Source: Schlegelella_A sp038231215 (lineage in GTDB: Bacteria > Pseudomonadota > Gammaproteobacteria > Burkholderiales > Burkholderiaceae_C). From it: 64,000 nucleotides of DNA. Both the position numbers and the translations under genes were made by a program. Numbering within the stretch: position 1 is the stretch's first letter; each line of letters starts with the position of its first letter. The stretch lies in contig JBBRLS010000009.1 of assembly GCA_038231215.1 (NCBI GenBank), forward strand, positions 1 to 64,000, read 5' to 3'. The notes below the pieces were generated by a model that was not told the origin of the DNA, ran no database searches, and saw nothing but the letters and a program-made list of their open reading frames with translations. Of this stretch, positions 1 to 9,901 are shown one piece after another.

Positions 1-1
1 G

Positions 2-1288
<1,287 letters not shown>

Positions 1289-1318
1289 CGCGGGAACGAG
1301 GAAAAGAGGGATTCGGCG

Positions 1319-2785
<1,467 letters not shown>

Positions 2786-2787
2786 CC

Positions 2788-3636
2788 ATGGCCGAGGCAG
2801 CGATTTCGCCGGCGCCCGTCGAACGCTCGCAATCCGAGTCGCTGGTCGAGGTCGACCACGTCGTCTTCGGCTACGAAGGCGGACGGACGATCCTCAACGA
2901 CGTCTCGATGTCGTTCGGTCGGGGCAAGGTGACGGCGATCCTCGGCGGCTCGGGTTGCGGCAAGACGACGCTGCTGCGCCTGATTGGCGGCGTCTACCCT
3001 GTCGGCCAGGGCGAGATCCGGTTCGACGGACAGGCGATCGACGCGCACAACATCGAGCAGCTGTTCGCCCTGCGCCGCCGGCTGGGCATGCTGTTCCAGT
3101 TCGGGGCCTTGTTCACCGATCTCTCGGTGTTCGAGAACGTCGCATTTCCGCTGCGCGAGCATACCGACCTCGACGACACGATGATCCGCGACGTCGTTCT
3201 CATGAAGCTCAACGCCGTCGGCCTTCGCGGCGCGGCGATGCTGCGCATCGCGGAGATCTCGGGAGGCATGGCGCGCCGGGTCGCGCTGGCACGTGCGATC
3301 GCGCTCGACCCGGAACTCATCATGTACGACGAACCGTTCGCAGGCCTCGATCCGATCTCGATGGGCGTGGCTGCCAATCTCATTCGCACCCTCAACGACA
3401 CGACCGCCGCGACGTCGATCCTGGTCTCACACGATGTCGAGGAGTGCTTCTCGATCTGCAACTATGCTTATCTGATGTCTTCGCAAGGCAAGGTAGTCGC
3501 CCACGGAACGCCGGATCAGCTCGCCCAGTCCGAGGATCCGGAGGTTCGCCAGTTCATTCGCGGCGAACCCGACGGGCCGGTGCGCTTCCACTATCCGGCG
3601 CGGCCTCTGGCCGAGGATTTCGGGGTCCGCGCTTGA
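2788..3636 (+). CDS. mlaF: Phospholipid-asymmetry ABC transporter ATPase MlaF
   Basis: This is the cytoplasmic ATPase of the Mla system, which moves phospholipids between the outer leaflet of the outer membrane and the inner membrane. The 282-residue protein has Walker A at 53-60 (GGSGCGKT), signature ISGGM at 157-161, Walker B LIMYDE at 177-182 and a switch SHD near 212. The phenylalanine-rich Q-loop region (MLFQFGALF) is typical of MlaF/Ttg2A. It is the first mla gene, 2 bp after gltD and followed by mlaE and mlaD. A short Ser/Glu-rich extension precedes the ATPase domain. The family assignment rests on motif and gene order together. Confidence 0.95.
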   Translation: MAEAAISPAPVERSQSESLVEVDHVVFGYEGGRTILNDVSMSFGRGKVTAILGGSGCGKTTLLRLIGGVYPVGQGEIRFDGQAIDAHNIEQLFALRRRLGMLFQFGALFTDLSVFENVAFPLREHTDLDDTMIRDVVLMKLNAVGLRGAAMLRIAEISGGMARRVALARAIALDPELIMYDEPFAGLDPISMGVAANLIRTLNDTTAATSILVSHDVEECFSICNYAYLMSSQGKVVAHGTPDQLAQSEDPEVRQFIRGEPDGPVRFHYPARPLAEDFGVRA

Positions 3637-3658
3637 TTCGCGCTCGAGGTCTTCGCGC

Positions 3659-4441
3659 ATGACTGCGCTTGTCGCTCGCCTCGGCCGAAGCGCCATCGAG
3701 ATACTGCGCATCTTCGGCCACCACGCGACCTTCTTCGTCGACCTGCTGCGTGCCTGCCCGGCGGCCCTGCGCCGCCCCTATCTCGTCATCGCCCAGGTCC
3801 ATGCGATCGGCAACCTTTCCCTCGTCATCATCCTTGCCTCCGGCCTTTCCGTGGGCTTCGTGCTGGCGCTGCAGATGTACTACGCCCTGGTGACGTACGG
3901 CGCCACCGAATCGCTTGGCCTGATCGTCAATTTGTCGTTGACGCGCGAGCTCGGCCCCGTTGTCACGGCGCTGCTCTTCGCCGGCCGCGCCGGCACCTCG
4001 CTGACGGCGGAGATCGGCCTGATGAAGGCGGGCGAGCAGCTTGCGGCGATGGACATGATGGCCATCGATCCGGTCAGCCGCGTGCTGGCACCGCGCTTCA
4101 TCGGCGGCATCGTCTCGATGCCGATCCTGGCGATCCTCTTTTCCTCGGTCGGCATCCTCGGCGCCTATGTCGTCGCGGTGCAACTGATCGGTGTCGATTC
4201 CGGCAACTTCTGGTCGATCATGCAGTCGGGCGTCGACGTCAAGCGCGACATCGGCAACGGCATCATCAAGAGCTTCGTCTTCGGTCTGATCTGCACTTTC
4301 GTCGCTCTCTACCAGGGCTACGAGGCCGAGGCGACTCCCGAAGGCGTGGCGCACGGAACCACGCGGACGGTCGTCATCGCGTCGCTCGGCGTCCTGACGA
4401 TGGACTTCGTGCTCACCGCGCTGATGTTCTCCACGCCCTGA
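3659..4441 (+). CDS. mlaE: Phospholipid-asymmetry ABC transporter permease MlaE
   Basis: The 260-residue inner-membrane permease pairs with MlaF. It has several hydrophobic segments and the conserved core ELGPVVTALLFAGRAGTS of the MlaE/TrnI family near residues 97-114. Other family stretches are the AEIGLMKAGEQL region and the C-terminal GxTRTVV helix. The length matches MlaE. The ATG at 3659 lies 22 bp after the mlaF stop. In a working complex it would form a dimer linked to two MlaF, MlaB and a hexameric MlaD ring. Confidence 0.95.
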   Translation: MTALVARLGRSAIEILRIFGHHATFFVDLLRACPAALRRPYLVIAQVHAIGNLSLVIILASGLSVGFVLALQMYYALVTYGATESLGLIVNLSLTRELGPVVTALLFAGRAGTSLTAEIGLMKAGEQLAAMDMMAIDPVSRVLAPRFIGGIVSMPILAILFSSVGILGAYVVAVQLIGVDSGNFWSIMQSGVDVKRDIGNGIIKSFVFGLICTFVALYQGYEAEATPEGVAHGTTRTVVIASLGVLTMDFVLTALMFSTP

Positions 4442-4497
4442 GTCCCAACGCGTCGGGTCGCCGACGGTTACGATCGCAAGTTGGACGGAATCGATTG

Positions 4498-5007
4498 ATG
4501 GGCAAGAAAAGCGTTGAGACTTTCGTGGGCATCTTCGTGTTGCTCGGCATGCTCGGCCTCGTGTTCCTGGCGCTCAAGGCGGCGAACCTGGGCAGCTTCA
4601 GCTCGGGTGAAACCTACGCGCTCACCGCATATTTCGACAACATCGGCGCCTTGAAGGTCCGGGCGCCGGTGCGTAGCGCTGGCGTCACGATCGGCCGTGT
4701 CGCCTCGATCGTGCTCGATCCGAAGCGCTTTCAGGGCGTGGTGCGGCTGGAGATCCAGCGCGACGTGCAGTTCCCCACCGATTCTTCGGCCCGCATTCTT
4801 ACGTCCGGTCTGCTCGGCGATCAGTATGTCGGCATCGAGCCTGGGGCCCAAGAGAAGAACTTCGCCGCCGGCGACGAGATCAAGCAGACCCAATCCGCTG
4901 TCGTGCTCGAAAGCCTGATCAGCCAGTTCCTGTTCAGCAAGGCGGCCGACGCCGGTGGCACGACGCCGCCAGCGCCCGCAGCGGCGGCCAGCGGAGCGAA
5001 GAAATGA
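4498..5007 (+). CDS. mlaD: Mla system MCE-domain protein MlaD
   Basis: MlaD is the periplasmic lipid-binding ring of the Mla complex, anchored in the inner membrane. One N-terminal transmembrane helix (ETFVGIFVLLGMLGLVFLAL region) precedes a single MCE domain with the markers AYFDNIGALKVRAPV, GVTIGRV and ILTSGLLGDQYVGIEPG. The tail (AGGTTPPAPAAAASGAKK) is Ala/Pro-rich and probably disordered. I place the start at ATG 4498; an in-frame TTG three bases upstream is possible but adds only one residue. The end overlaps mlaA by 4 bp (ATGA), which suggests coupled translation. Confidence 0.94.
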   Translation: MGKKSVETFVGIFVLLGMLGLVFLALKAANLGSFSSGETYALTAYFDNIGALKVRAPVRSAGVTIGRVASIVLDPKRFQGVVRLEIQRDVQFPTDSSARILTSGLLGDQYVGIEPGAQEKNFAAGDEIKQTQSAVVLESLISQFLFSKAADAGGTTPPAPAAAASGAKK

Positions 5008-5849
5008 ATGGCTCGATCCTGCTCCGGATCGCTACCCTGATTGCCGCTTTGGCATTGGCAGGTTGCACGACCATCCAGGCGGCACGCGGGGGCCCCGGGC
5101 AGCGACTCGACCCTTGGGAGAGTTGGAACCGCAAGGTTTTCAACTTCAACGAAGACGTCGATCGAGCGGTATTGAAGCCGGTCGCGACGGCCTACATCAA
5201 CGTGGTGCCGCAGCAAGCGCGGCGCAGTGTCGGAAACTTCTTCGGCAATTTCGCCGACGCATGGTCGTCGATCAATAACATGCTGCAAGGCAAGTTCGAA
5301 GCCGGCTTCGAAGATGCGACCCGGGTCGGCGTCAATACCTTGTTCGGGCTGTTCGGCATCCTCGATGTGGCCTCGGAGATGGGCCTGGAACATCACTACG
5401 AGGACTTCGGGCAGACGCTCGGGCGCTACGGCGTCGGTGCCGGTGCCTACGTCGTGTTGCCGATCCTCGGGCCGTCGTCGGTGCGGGATGCGGCGGCGAT
5501 ACCGGTCGATCGCCTGGCATCACCGCCCTCCTTCTTCAGCGGAACCGGCACGCAGGTCGGCCTGACCGCGCTGCAGATCGTCAATACGCGGGCTGGCCTG
5601 CTCCGCGCGACGCGCGTCATCGACGACATCGCGCTCGACAAGTACACCTTCGTTCGTGACGCCTACCTGCAGCGTCGGCGCAGCCTCGTGTTCGACGGCG
5701 ACGTTCCCGAGACGCCGGCGGCCCCCGCCGACGCGGCCTCCGACGCCGCAGGTGCGGCCGCGGGCAATCTTGCGCCCCCCGCGGCGGCCACGCCGGCTTC
5801 CACACCGGCGTCCGCACCGGCAAAGGCAGGCTCCGCCCCGGCACGCTGA
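5004..5849 (+). CDS. mlaA: Outer-membrane lipoprotein MlaA (VacJ)
   Basis: MlaA is the outer-membrane lipoprotein that extracts misplaced phospholipid and hands it to MlaC. The N-terminus is a lipoprotein signal with lipobox LAGC and acceptor Cys21. The body has the VacJ features DPWESWNRKVFNFNEDVD and GLFGILDVASEMGL, followed by the EDFGQTLGRYG and YVVLPILGPSSVRD stretches. A tail of about 50 residues is almost pure Ala/Pro/Thr and is longer than in the enterobacterial protein. In E. coli mlaA is unlinked from mlaFEDCB; here it sits between mlaD and mlaC, as in other betaproteobacteria. Confidence 0.95.
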   Translation: MNGSILLRIATLIAALALAGCTTIQAARGGPGQRLDPWESWNRKVFNFNEDVDRAVLKPVATAYINVVPQQARRSVGNFFGNFADAWSSINNMLQGKFEAGFEDATRVGVNTLFGLFGILDVASEMGLEHHYEDFGQTLGRYGVGAGAYVVLPILGPSSVRDAAAIPVDRLASPPSFFSGTGTQVGLTALQIVNTRAGLLRATRVIDDIALDKYTFVRDAYLQRRRSLVFDGDVPETPAAPADAASDAAGAAAGNLAPPAAATPASTPASAPAKAGSAPAR

Positions 5850-5922
5850 CTGCCACGCCGACAGAAGGTTGCGCGATCTGGTGCACGCTGCTGCCCAACC
5901 TCTTCCTCGCAAGGACACAAGA

Positions 5923-6564
5923 ATGATCTCGACGAAACGAACTTTCGGTTGGCTCGCGGCTGCGGCCACTGCGCTTGCTCTCTCGACGGGGGCACAGGCG
6001 CAGGCCGCCAAGGCACCCGACGCACTGATCAAGGAAGTGTCGAGCGACGTGCTCGACTCCGTGAAGGCAGACAAGTCGATCCAGACCGGTGACGTGAAGA
6101 AAGTGACGACGCTCGTCGACCAGAAGGTGATGCCCTACGTCGACTTCCAGCGCATGACGTCCTCGGCCGTCGGACGCTACTGGCGTCAGGCGACTCCCGA
6201 TCAGCAAAAGCGACTAGAGGACGAGTTCAAGTTGCTGCTCGTTCGCACCTACTCGGGTGCGCTGGCCCAAGTAAGCCAGGAACAGACGATCGAATTGAAG
6301 CCGATGCGTTCTTCGCCGAGCGACGCCGAGGTGGTCGTTCGCACCGAGATTCGCGGTAAGGGCGATCCGATCCAGCTCGACTACCGCCTCGCGAAGGCGG
6401 GTGCCTCGTGGAAGATCTACGACGTCAACGTGCTCGGCGTCTGGCTGGTCGAGAACTACCGCAACAGTTTTGCGCAGGAGATCGGCGCTAACGGCATCGA
6501 TGGTCTCATCGGCAAGTTGGCCGAGCGCAACAGGTTGGCCGCCGCAGGCGGGGCGAAGAGCTGA
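5923..6564 (+). CDS. mlaC: Periplasmic phospholipid shuttle MlaC
   Basis: MlaC carries phospholipid across the periplasm between MlaA and MlaD. The 213-residue product starts at ATG 5923, chosen because it gives a clean Sec signal peptide (basic MISTKR, hydrophobic Ala-rich core, cleavage near AQA). An upstream in-frame stretch inside mlaA has no such signal. The mature protein shows Ttg2D/MlaC family features: KVMPYVDFQRMTSSAVGRYWR, a LLVRTYSGAL region, and the KIYDVNVLGVWLVENYRNSF segment. It follows mlaA by 73 bp. Confidence 0.94.
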   Translation: MISTKRTFGWLAAAATALALSTGAQAQAAKAPDALIKEVSSDVLDSVKADKSIQTGDVKKVTTLVDQKVMPYVDFQRMTSSAVGRYWRQATPDQQKRLEDEFKLLLVRTYSGALAQVSQEQTIELKPMRSSPSDAEVVVRTEIRGKGDPIQLDYRLAKAGASWKIYDVNVLGVWLVENYRNSFAQEIGANGIDGLIGKLAERNRLAAAGGAKS

Positions 6565-6592
6565 GCCGCTCCAGCGACTCCTGGTCGGCGAC

Positions 6593-6913
6593 GTGCTGCT
6601 CCTTCCCGCGACCCTCACGGTGACCGAAGCGCGAGACACCTTGCGCATGCTCAAGCAGGCATTGCAAGCTGAAGGCAGTGAAGCGGCAGTGGTCGTCGAT
6701 GCCGGCCCGCTGCAGCATTTCGATTCAGCGGCGCTGGCGGTCCTGCTGGAGATCGACCGCTTGGCCGAGGCATGGGGGCGTCGCTTTGCGATCCGGTCGG
6801 CACCGCCCAAACTCGCGGCGCTCGCCAAGCTCTACGGCGTAGACGTTCTGCTGCTCAAGCCGGAGGAGCGTGAGGCGTCGCAGCGCGCCGATCAGCGCAA
6901 GCCGGCAACGTAG
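6593..6913 (+). CDS. mlaB: STAS-domain protein, probable MlaB
   Basis: This small cytoplasmic STAS-domain protein is expected to bind MlaF and stabilise the transporter. The visible fold is beta-alpha-beta: LLLPATLTVTEA, an ALQAEG turn, AVVVDAGPLQHFDSAALAVLLE, and the C-terminal LAALAKLYGVDVLL. The SAALAVLLE stretch matches the switch region of STAS proteins. The start is uncertain. GTG 6593 gives 106 residues, typical of MlaB; ATG 6500 in the same frame would overlap mlaC by 65 bp. It closes the mla operon and overlaps the convergent cytochrome gene by 22 bp. Confidence 0.85.
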   Translation: MLLLPATLTVTEARDTLRMLKQALQAEGSEAAVVVDAGPLQHFDSAALAVLLEIDRLAEAWGRRFAIRSAPPKLAALAKLYGVDVLLLKPEEREASQRADQRKPAT

Positions 6914-7518
6914 TCCGACAGGGCCTTGATCTCGCGGTCGTTCAGCTTGGCCGCCACGCCGGTCATCGCTGCGTTGTTGTGGCGAATACCGCCGCGGAAC
7001 GAGACAAGTTGCGATTCGACGTAGTCGGCGTGCTGTCCGGCCAGACGCGGATACTGCGCCGGGATGCCGGCACCGTTCGGGCCGTGGCAGCCGGCGCAGG
7101 CGGGAATGGCGCGGTCAGCCACGCCGCCGCGATAAATCTTCTGGCCCAGCGCGGCAAGGTCCTTGTCCTTCGCGAATCCCGGCTTGGCTTGCTTGCCCGA
7201 GTAGAACGCGGCGACGTTCTTCATGTCGGCCTCGCTCAAGGTCGACGCGATTCCGGACATGATCGCGTTCTGCCGCTTGCCGGCCTTGAACTCGAGCAAC
7301 TGCTTCGCGAGGTAGTCGGCATGTTGCCCTTGCAGGATCGGGTTGGCCGCGCTCCCGCGCGAACCGTCGTTCGTGTGGCACGCGACGCAGACGCCGGCGG
7401 AGATCGTTTCGCCCTTGGCAGGGTCGGCCTTGGCCGCGGCTACCGGCTCGGCGGCGAGCGACCAGGCGCCCAGGCAAGCCAGGATCAGACCGACACTCAC
7501 TCGAACAGCTGGCTTCAT
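6892..7518 (-). CDS. Dihaem cytochrome c4
   Basis: This is a periplasmic dihaem electron carrier that passes electrons to terminal oxidases. The 208-residue product has a signal peptide (cleavage near SLAAEP) and two haem c sites, CVACH at 44-48 and CAGCH at 141-145. Methionines at 88 (AIMSG) and 185 (AAMTG) fit the distal ligands. Each half repeats the pattern haem site, QGQHADYL or AGQHADYV, then Met, as expected for the tandem cytochrome c4 fold. ATG 7518 is preceded by ggagaag. It is divergent from engB with 59 bp between them, an arrangement common in betaproteobacteria. Confidence 0.94.
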   Translation of the reverse strand: MKPAVRVSVGLILACLGAWSLAAEPVAAAKADPAKGETISAGVCVACHTNDGSRGSAANPILQGQHADYLAKQLLEFKAGKRQNAIMSGIASTLSEADMKNVAAFYSGKQAKPGFAKDKDLAALGQKIYRGGVADRAIPACAGCHGPNGAGIPAQYPRLAGQHADYVESQLVSFRGGIRHNNAAMTGVAAKLNDREIKALSDYVAGLR

Positions 7519-7577
7519 GGGAAGGAGAAGACCTCGTGCAAAGCTGTTGATTTTACAATGATGGCTTTGCGAGAGTC

Positions 7578-8345
7578 ATGACTCATTCCCCGTCCACCGC
7601 TCAGCAGGGTCCGGCATCCGGCGACGACACCGATGCGGCACTGAAGCGGGCTCTCGCCTGGACGCATACGGCGCGCTTTCTCACCACGGCGAGCAAGCTT
7701 TCGGAATTGCCGCCGAGCGAGTTGCCGGAGATTGCCTTCGTCGGTCGCTCCAACGCCGGAAAGTCGACTGCGATCAATGTCCTGACGCAGCAGAAGCGCC
7801 TCGCGTTCGCGTCGAAAACACCGGGCCGTACGCAGCACATCAATCTCTTCGAACTCGGGCCGAAGCTGGCGCCCGACGCCCTGTTCGCCGATCTCCCGGG
7901 CTACGGCTACGCCGCCATCGAGCGCCGCGCCAAGTTGCGCTGGCAGGAAGTGATGGCCGAATATCTCGCGGTGCGGCGCAGCCTGAGCGCGATCGTCGTT
8001 CTGGTCGATGCGAGGCTCGGCTTCACCGAGATCGATCTCAAGTTGCTCGGCTTCGTGGCGCCTCGCATCGCCAACGGCTCGGTCAGCCTGCTCGCGTTGC
8101 TGACCAAGGCCGACAAGCTGAACCGGAGCGAAACGGCCGATGCGCTTCGCCGGGCGGGTGACCTGCTCGGAGAGATGACCTCAGCGGAAGCCGATGTATC
8201 GCTCGCAGCCTTCTCGGCGCTCAGCCACGCGGGCGTCGGCGACGCCGCGCGCGTTCTACACGAGTGGGTGAAGAACGCGAACCGCGGCGTTCCTCAGGCT
8301 CCCGTCGCGGGCGATGCCTTGCCGGCCGGAATATCCCAGTCGTAG
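7578..8345 (+). CDS. engB: Ribosome biogenesis GTPase EngB/YsxC (YihA)
   Basis: EngB is an essential GTPase that helps assemble the large ribosomal subunit. The 255-residue protein has G1 GRSNAGKS at 56-63, a G2 region KTPGRTQHINLFEL, G3 DLPGYGYA and G4 TKADK. Length and spacing fit the family; an N-terminal extension of about 25 residues is Ser/Thr/Asp-rich. The ATG at 7578 overlaps the stop of a six-codon reading frame beginning at 7561. The last 52 bp overlap the 3' end of the convergent orphan hcp gene, so the two genes share coding sequence on opposite strands. Confidence 0.94.
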   Translation: MTHSPSTAQQGPASGDDTDAALKRALAWTHTARFLTTASKLSELPPSELPEIAFVGRSNAGKSTAINVLTQQKRLAFASKTPGRTQHINLFELGPKLAPDALFADLPGYGYAAIERRAKLRWQEVMAEYLAVRRSLSAIVVLVDARLGFTEIDLKLLGFVAPRIANGSVSLLALLTKADKLNRSETADALRRAGDLLGEMTSAEADVSLAAFSALSHAGVGDAARVLHEWVKNANRGVPQAPVAGDALPAGISQS

Positions 8346-8818
8346 CTGACGAAAGCATCGAGCTTGCCGGGGTTGTTCTTGTCGGTCCCTTGCTTGGCGT
8401 ACTCGATGTGGATGGTCTTGAAGACCATCTCGACCGACTGCGTCACGCCACCGTCGTCGCCGGCCTTTTGCGTGACCTTGGTGATGAACGCCTCTTCCAT
8501 GTGGATCTTGAAATAGACCTGCGGCTCGGCCGCGCCAACGCCCTTGCACATGTGCAGGTCGATGAAAGGGAACGCCGTGCCGGTGCAGATGTAGCCCAGG
8601 ATCAGGTGCGACGACTTGTCCCAGTAGTGCTCCCAGGTCATCTTGTCGGGGGAGGGCTTGCCCACCGCCGCGCCGCCGCCCTTGGTCCAACTGGTCTCGG
8701 CCTCGACCGACCATTCCCAGGACTGCAGCTCGATCCACTTTTCCAGCCCGTACTTGCCCTGGCGGGCTTCTCCTTCAGCTTTTCCGATCTTCATGAAGGC
8801 GTTCAGTGCCGAGGCCAT
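8294..8818 (-). CDS. hcp: Hcp-family type VI tube protein, orphan copy
   Basis: Hcp forms the hexameric rings of the T6SS inner tube and is exported with the spike. This 174-residue copy shows the family pattern: KWIELQSWEWSVEAETSWTKGG, HLILGYICTGTAFP, and the C-terminal YDWDIPAG. It is clearly a paralogue of the hcp at 34689-35189, sharing the SWTKGGGA and GYICTG segments, but differs in the loop around residues 90-100. It stands alone between engB and a hydrolase, about 23 kb from the T6SS cluster, with a good ribosome site (gggagc) before ATG 8818. Orphan hcp genes often mark an auxiliary effector or alternative tube subunit; no effector gene is adjacent here. Confidence 0.93.
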   Translation of the reverse strand: MASALNAFMKIGKAEGEARQGKYGLEKWIELQSWEWSVEAETSWTKGGGAAVGKPSPDKMTWEHYWDKSSHLILGYICTGTAFPFIDLHMCKGVGAAEPQVYFKIHMEEAFITKVTQKAGDDGGVTQSVEMVFKTIHIEYAKQGTDKNNPGKLDAFVSYDWDIPAGKASPATGA

Positions 8819-8994
8819 GTGTTTGCTCCCTAGTCAATGTGAAGCCCGAAGGGCGGTCGTCGCGGCGGACGGAAGAAAGGCGAAAGAGTGCCAAGAGCGG
8901 CTGTCCTTGTCAAACCCCATTTCGAGGCAGCGCGATCATTCCGGATCGGCGGCATGAAATACTCGACAGCATCATCGTCGCCGTTCCCATTGCC

Positions 8995-9894
8995 ATGCTC
9001 GAGACTTTCGCGATCGTCCTGCCGAGTGGCATCGAGCTGAGCTGTCGCGCCTGCGGCCCGAAGGACGCGCCCGTGCTACTTTTTCTGCACGGATTCCCCG
9101 AGGCGGCCTTCGTCTGGGACGGCTTGCTCGAGCGCTTCAGCGAAAGCTATCGCTGCGTGGCGCCGAATCTGCGGGGCTACGAGAAATCTTCGGCACCGGC
9201 CGAGGTGGAGGCTTACCGCGTCAAGCATCTCGTTGCCGACATCAGCGCGCTGATCGACGCGCTCGGCGGTCGCGTCGAGGCGCTCGTTGCGCATGACTGG
9301 GGCGGCGCCGTCGCGTGGACTCTGGCGGTGCAACGGCCGACGGCGATGCGGCGCCTGGTCATAGTGAACTCGCCGCATCCCGCCACCTTCCTGCGCGACC
9401 TTCAGCACAACTCCGAGCAGCAGGCAGCGAGTGCCTACATGAACTTCCTTTGCCGGCCCGACGCGGAGGCCCTGCTCGCGGAAGACGACTTCGCGCGACT
9501 CTGGCCCTTCTTCACGAACATGGGTGCGGCCGACGCGTCTGCGCCCGGCGGAGGTTGGCTGACTGAGGAGGTTCGCGACAAGTACCGTGAAGTCTGGCGT
9601 GCCGGGCTGCGCGGCGGTTGCAACAGCTACCGTGCGTCTCCCTTGCGGCCGCCGACGAAGGGCGATGACGCGGTCATGTCGATCCGTTTCGCGCCGGAAG
9701 CCGTCACCGTGCGGGTGCCTACGCTGGTGGTCTGGGGCGAGGGCGACATTGCCCTGCCCGTTGCGCTTCTCGAGGGGCTCGAGGCTTTCGTACCTTCAAT
9801 GCGTCTGCTGCGCGTTACAGATGCCACCCATTGGATCGTTCACGAGCGCCCCGAGCTGGTCGCCGCCGAGATCGAACGGGAACTGGCGAGCTGA
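8995..9894 (+). CDS. Alpha/beta hydrolase, epoxide-hydrolase type
   Basis: The 299-residue hydrolase has the oxyanion motif HGFPE, the nucleophile elbow HDWGG with Asp as nucleophile, a later acid in WGEGD and catalytic His in DATHWIVHERP. An Asp nucleophile, rather than Ser, points to soluble epoxide hydrolases or haloalkane dehalogenases. The HGFP sequence and cap-domain tyrosines (ASAYMNF) favour an epoxide hydrolase. ATG 8995 was chosen because the family begins just before the first beta strand; the reading frame upstream is open but has no family features. The substrate cannot be read from the sequence. It is convergent with the DUF1631-like gene, 7 bp apart. Confidence 0.85.
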   Translation: MLETFAIVLPSGIELSCRACGPKDAPVLLFLHGFPEAAFVWDGLLERFSESYRCVAPNLRGYEKSSAPAEVEAYRVKHLVADISALIDALGGRVEALVAHDWGGAVAWTLAVQRPTAMRRLVIVNSPHPATFLRDLQHNSEQQAASAYMNFLCRPDAEALLAEDDFARLWPFFTNMGAADASAPGGGWLTEEVRDKYREVWRAGLRGGCNSYRASPLRPPTKGDDAVMSIRFAPEAVTVRVPTLVVWGEGDIALPVALLEGLEAFVPSMRLLRVTDATHWIVHERPELVAAEIERELAS

Positions 9895-9901
9895 CGGTTC
9901 A

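Noticed and set aside
7561..7581. A six-codon frame overlapping the engB start
   Set aside because: It is too short to support as a leader peptide, and no attenuator structure follows.
8880..8915. TTGACA and a TGGCAC-like sigma-54 site upstream of the orphan hcp
   Set aside because: The TTGACA has no acceptable -10 at normal spacing. The GG-to-GC spacing of the sigma-54-like site is 9, not the required 10.
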